A stretch of 24,044 nt of DNA from JAAYAN01 sp964437215 (GTDB lineage Bacteria > Bacteroidota > Ignavibacteria > Ignavibacteriales > Melioribacteraceae), in NCBI GenBank assembly GCA_964437215.1, contig CAYTFZ010000032.1, positions 1-24,044 on the forward strand. The letters are read 5' to 3'. Position numbers and translations under genes: made by a program. Positions 23,801 to 24,044 of this stretch are shown here, piece after piece; within the stretch, counting starts at the first letter, position 1; every line of letters begins with the position of its first letter. The notes below the pieces were generated by a model. That model had not been told where the DNA came from and ran no database searches. It worked only from the letters and a program-made list of their open reading frames with translations.

Positions 23801-23942
23801 GTTAACCTTAACCGGCGGTACAATGTGGGCGCCGATGGGTTGGGTTATTATTGGCGGATTAACAGTTTCTACCTGCCTTACGCTTTTAGTTGTTCCTGCA
23901 ATTTACAAGTTGTTTTCTGCAAAAAATGTTGAATCTGTTTAA
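20895..23942 (+). CDS. RND-family inner-membrane efflux pump
   Basis: 1015 residues, full length for RND permeases, with two repeats of TM plus large periplasmic loop. The first transmembrane segment (about 13-31) leads into MPRSEDPQV and FPGANPIDIEQLIVDPVEE, typical of the AcrB-like branch. TM4 reads GMLVDNSIVVTQN, so AcrB D407 is kept as D398 and D408 is Asn (N399). TM10 reads GIVVNNSIILVDY, with Asn (about 922) where AcrB has K940. TM11 keeps LTTSTTIGGLLPL. It should exchange drugs or other amphiphiles for a cation as part of the tripartite pump. The substrate is unknown; a metal-exporting role is less likely as no Met/His-rich sites are evident. The start has GCGGAAC upstream, 13 bp after the adaptor stop. 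Confidence 0.95.
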   Translation: MNLPKYAIENHQFTIIITVLLILMGVVSYVTMPRSEDPQVTEAGASVLVVFPGANPIDIEQLIVDPVEEVLNELEEVKTIRSGARDGYATIEVEFESGADPDDKYSDVVQKVNSIRNKLPEQILDLEILKWSVSDVCIFQFALISDKADYFSLQKEAERLEKLIEVVPGVKKAEVEAYPEREVRISADLMKMKEMGISFNSVANSVLASNQNIPGGNIDIGGKKFNILTSGSFNSIDELRNTIIKANNGRIVFLKDIADVNFAYADNKYRARFNGQKAVYIKVEQKERTNIFDIAEGVKQKTEIFKEKLPEEMKLEIIFDQSESVNTRMGDFFGNLWQGLLLVGIVMFFAVNFRSAMVVMLAIPTSIFIGIGFVDLSGYGIEQMTIAGLVIALGMLVDNSIVVTQNISRFMKLGYSPKEAAIKGTSQIGWAVVNSTITTLLAFVPIIMMQNITGEFIRSMPVTVVFTLSASLLIALTLTPYITSKFVKPGDKDENNRFRNWMDRFIEGKYGGALKYSIENPKRILIYAFSVLILSIVIFQFVGISFFPKAEKPMFLVNIDAPDGTSIDKTESITYFVEKILKEEPLIKNYTVNTGHGNPRIYYNVFPKREAENHSQFLVNLNESSLGEQQNLIFRLREIFKEYPGAKIGVKELEQGPPISAPIEIKLIGDDLKELEKVANDTEKIFRKTKGVININNPLTTSKTDLHVNINKAKAAMYGVPLAEIDKTVRAAIAGMPVSEFRDNEGKEYKIIMKLDVNEKPVVDDFNKIFVSSFAGTQIPLNQLASIEFKASPMIINHFNLQRNVSVTADVNSTTTVDLATKEIISELEKYEMPKNMSFYIGGEKEQQEESFGGMMQAVIIAIVGIFGVLVLQFKSYSQPWIVFTAIPLAIIGAVLGLFLTGNSFSFAAFIGLTSLVGIVVNNSIILVDYTNQLRQEGTDLMEALIEAGKTRFTPIILTTSTTIGGLLPLTLTGGTMWAPMGWVIIGGLTVSTCLTLLVVPAIYKLFSAKNVESV

Positions 23943-23955
23943 AACAGAGATATAA

Positions 23956-23978
23956 ACCGCACCTGTTAAGGGTGCGGT
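23956..23978 (+). terminator. Hairpin after the efflux operon, probable transcript end
   Basis: ACCGCACC (23956-23963) pairs perfectly with GGTGCGGT (23971-23978) around a 7-base loop, 13 bp after the RND stop. No T-run follows on the plus strand, so it may be a processed 3' end or a weak terminator. Confidence 0.5.
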
Positions 23979-23995
23979 AAAACTTAAATCCAGAT

Positions 23996-24044
23996 CGGTC
24001 ATTACAAATTATGTAATTATTAAAATACCAAGTATATTTGACCG
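23996..24044 (+). promoter_or_regulatory. Possible promoter and inverted repeat of the next gene
   Basis: TATATTTG (24033-24040) matches the TAnnTTTG -7 box exactly. CGGTCA (23996-24001) and TGACCG (24039-24044) form an inverted repeat bracketing it, and ATTAC/GTAAT (24001-24017) forms a second small one. The gene served would lie beyond the window. No clear -33 TTG is visible. Confidence 0.3.

Overview
The window is AT-rich chromosomal DNA from a Gram-negative bacterium of the Bacteroidota/Chlorobiota/Ignavibacteriota (FCB) type, most like an Ignavibacteria-class organism. The reasons are the low GC content with Lys/Ile/Asn-rich proteins, outer-membrane and lipoprotein genes, Asp/Gly-rich calcium-loop secreted proteins, and several upstream regions with a Bacteroidota-style -7 box (TAnnTTTG). 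The exact lineage is inference. I see no tRNA, rRNA, CRISPR array or insertion sequence.

Left arm (1-6557, all minus strand). Reading with transcription, it holds a DUF457/YdjM-like membrane protein, a small secreted Asp/Gly-rich calcium-loop protein with a duplicated Gln/Glu/Asn/Lys module and its own terminator, an outer-membrane beta-barrel candidate, a membrane-bound sensor histidine kinase overlapping by 8 bp an NtrC-family sigma-54 activator, and the start of another secreted protein that runs off the left edge. The kinase gene contains a 100-N scaffold gap flanked by an exact 55-bp duplication. Collapsing the gap restores an intact 676-residue kinase, so the break is an assembly artefact and not a mutation.

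Centre (6693-14278, plus strand). This is a complete Na+-translocating NADH:quinone oxidoreductase locus, nqrABCDEF, tightly packed with overlapping starts and stops. It is preceded by a promoter and a CRP/FNR-like palindrome and followed by a terminator. After about 290 bp that may hold a decayed gene come apbE (the flavin transferase that loads FMN onto NqrB and NqrC) and a 58-residue Cys-rich membrane protein that I identify as NqrM, the maturation factor. The locus therefore encodes the pump, its flavin-attachment enzyme and its iron-centre maturation factor. A bidirectional terminator separates it from alaS.

Right arm (14313-24044). alaS (minus) is divergent from a GNAT acetyltransferase gene (plus). 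Then comes a four-gene multidrug-efflux operon on the plus strand: a TetR regulator with palindromes around its own promoter, a TolC-like outer-membrane channel, an HlyD-type lipoprotein adaptor and an RND inner-membrane pump. The pump's proton-relay residues differ from AcrB. The window ends in what looks like the promoter region of another plus-strand gene.

Most of the window is recognisable conserved biology. The points most worth a second look are the short nqrM, the palindrome in the nqr promoter, the TetR operator architecture, the unusual RND relay residues, the sensor-kinase/surface-protein cluster and the scaffold-gap artefact.
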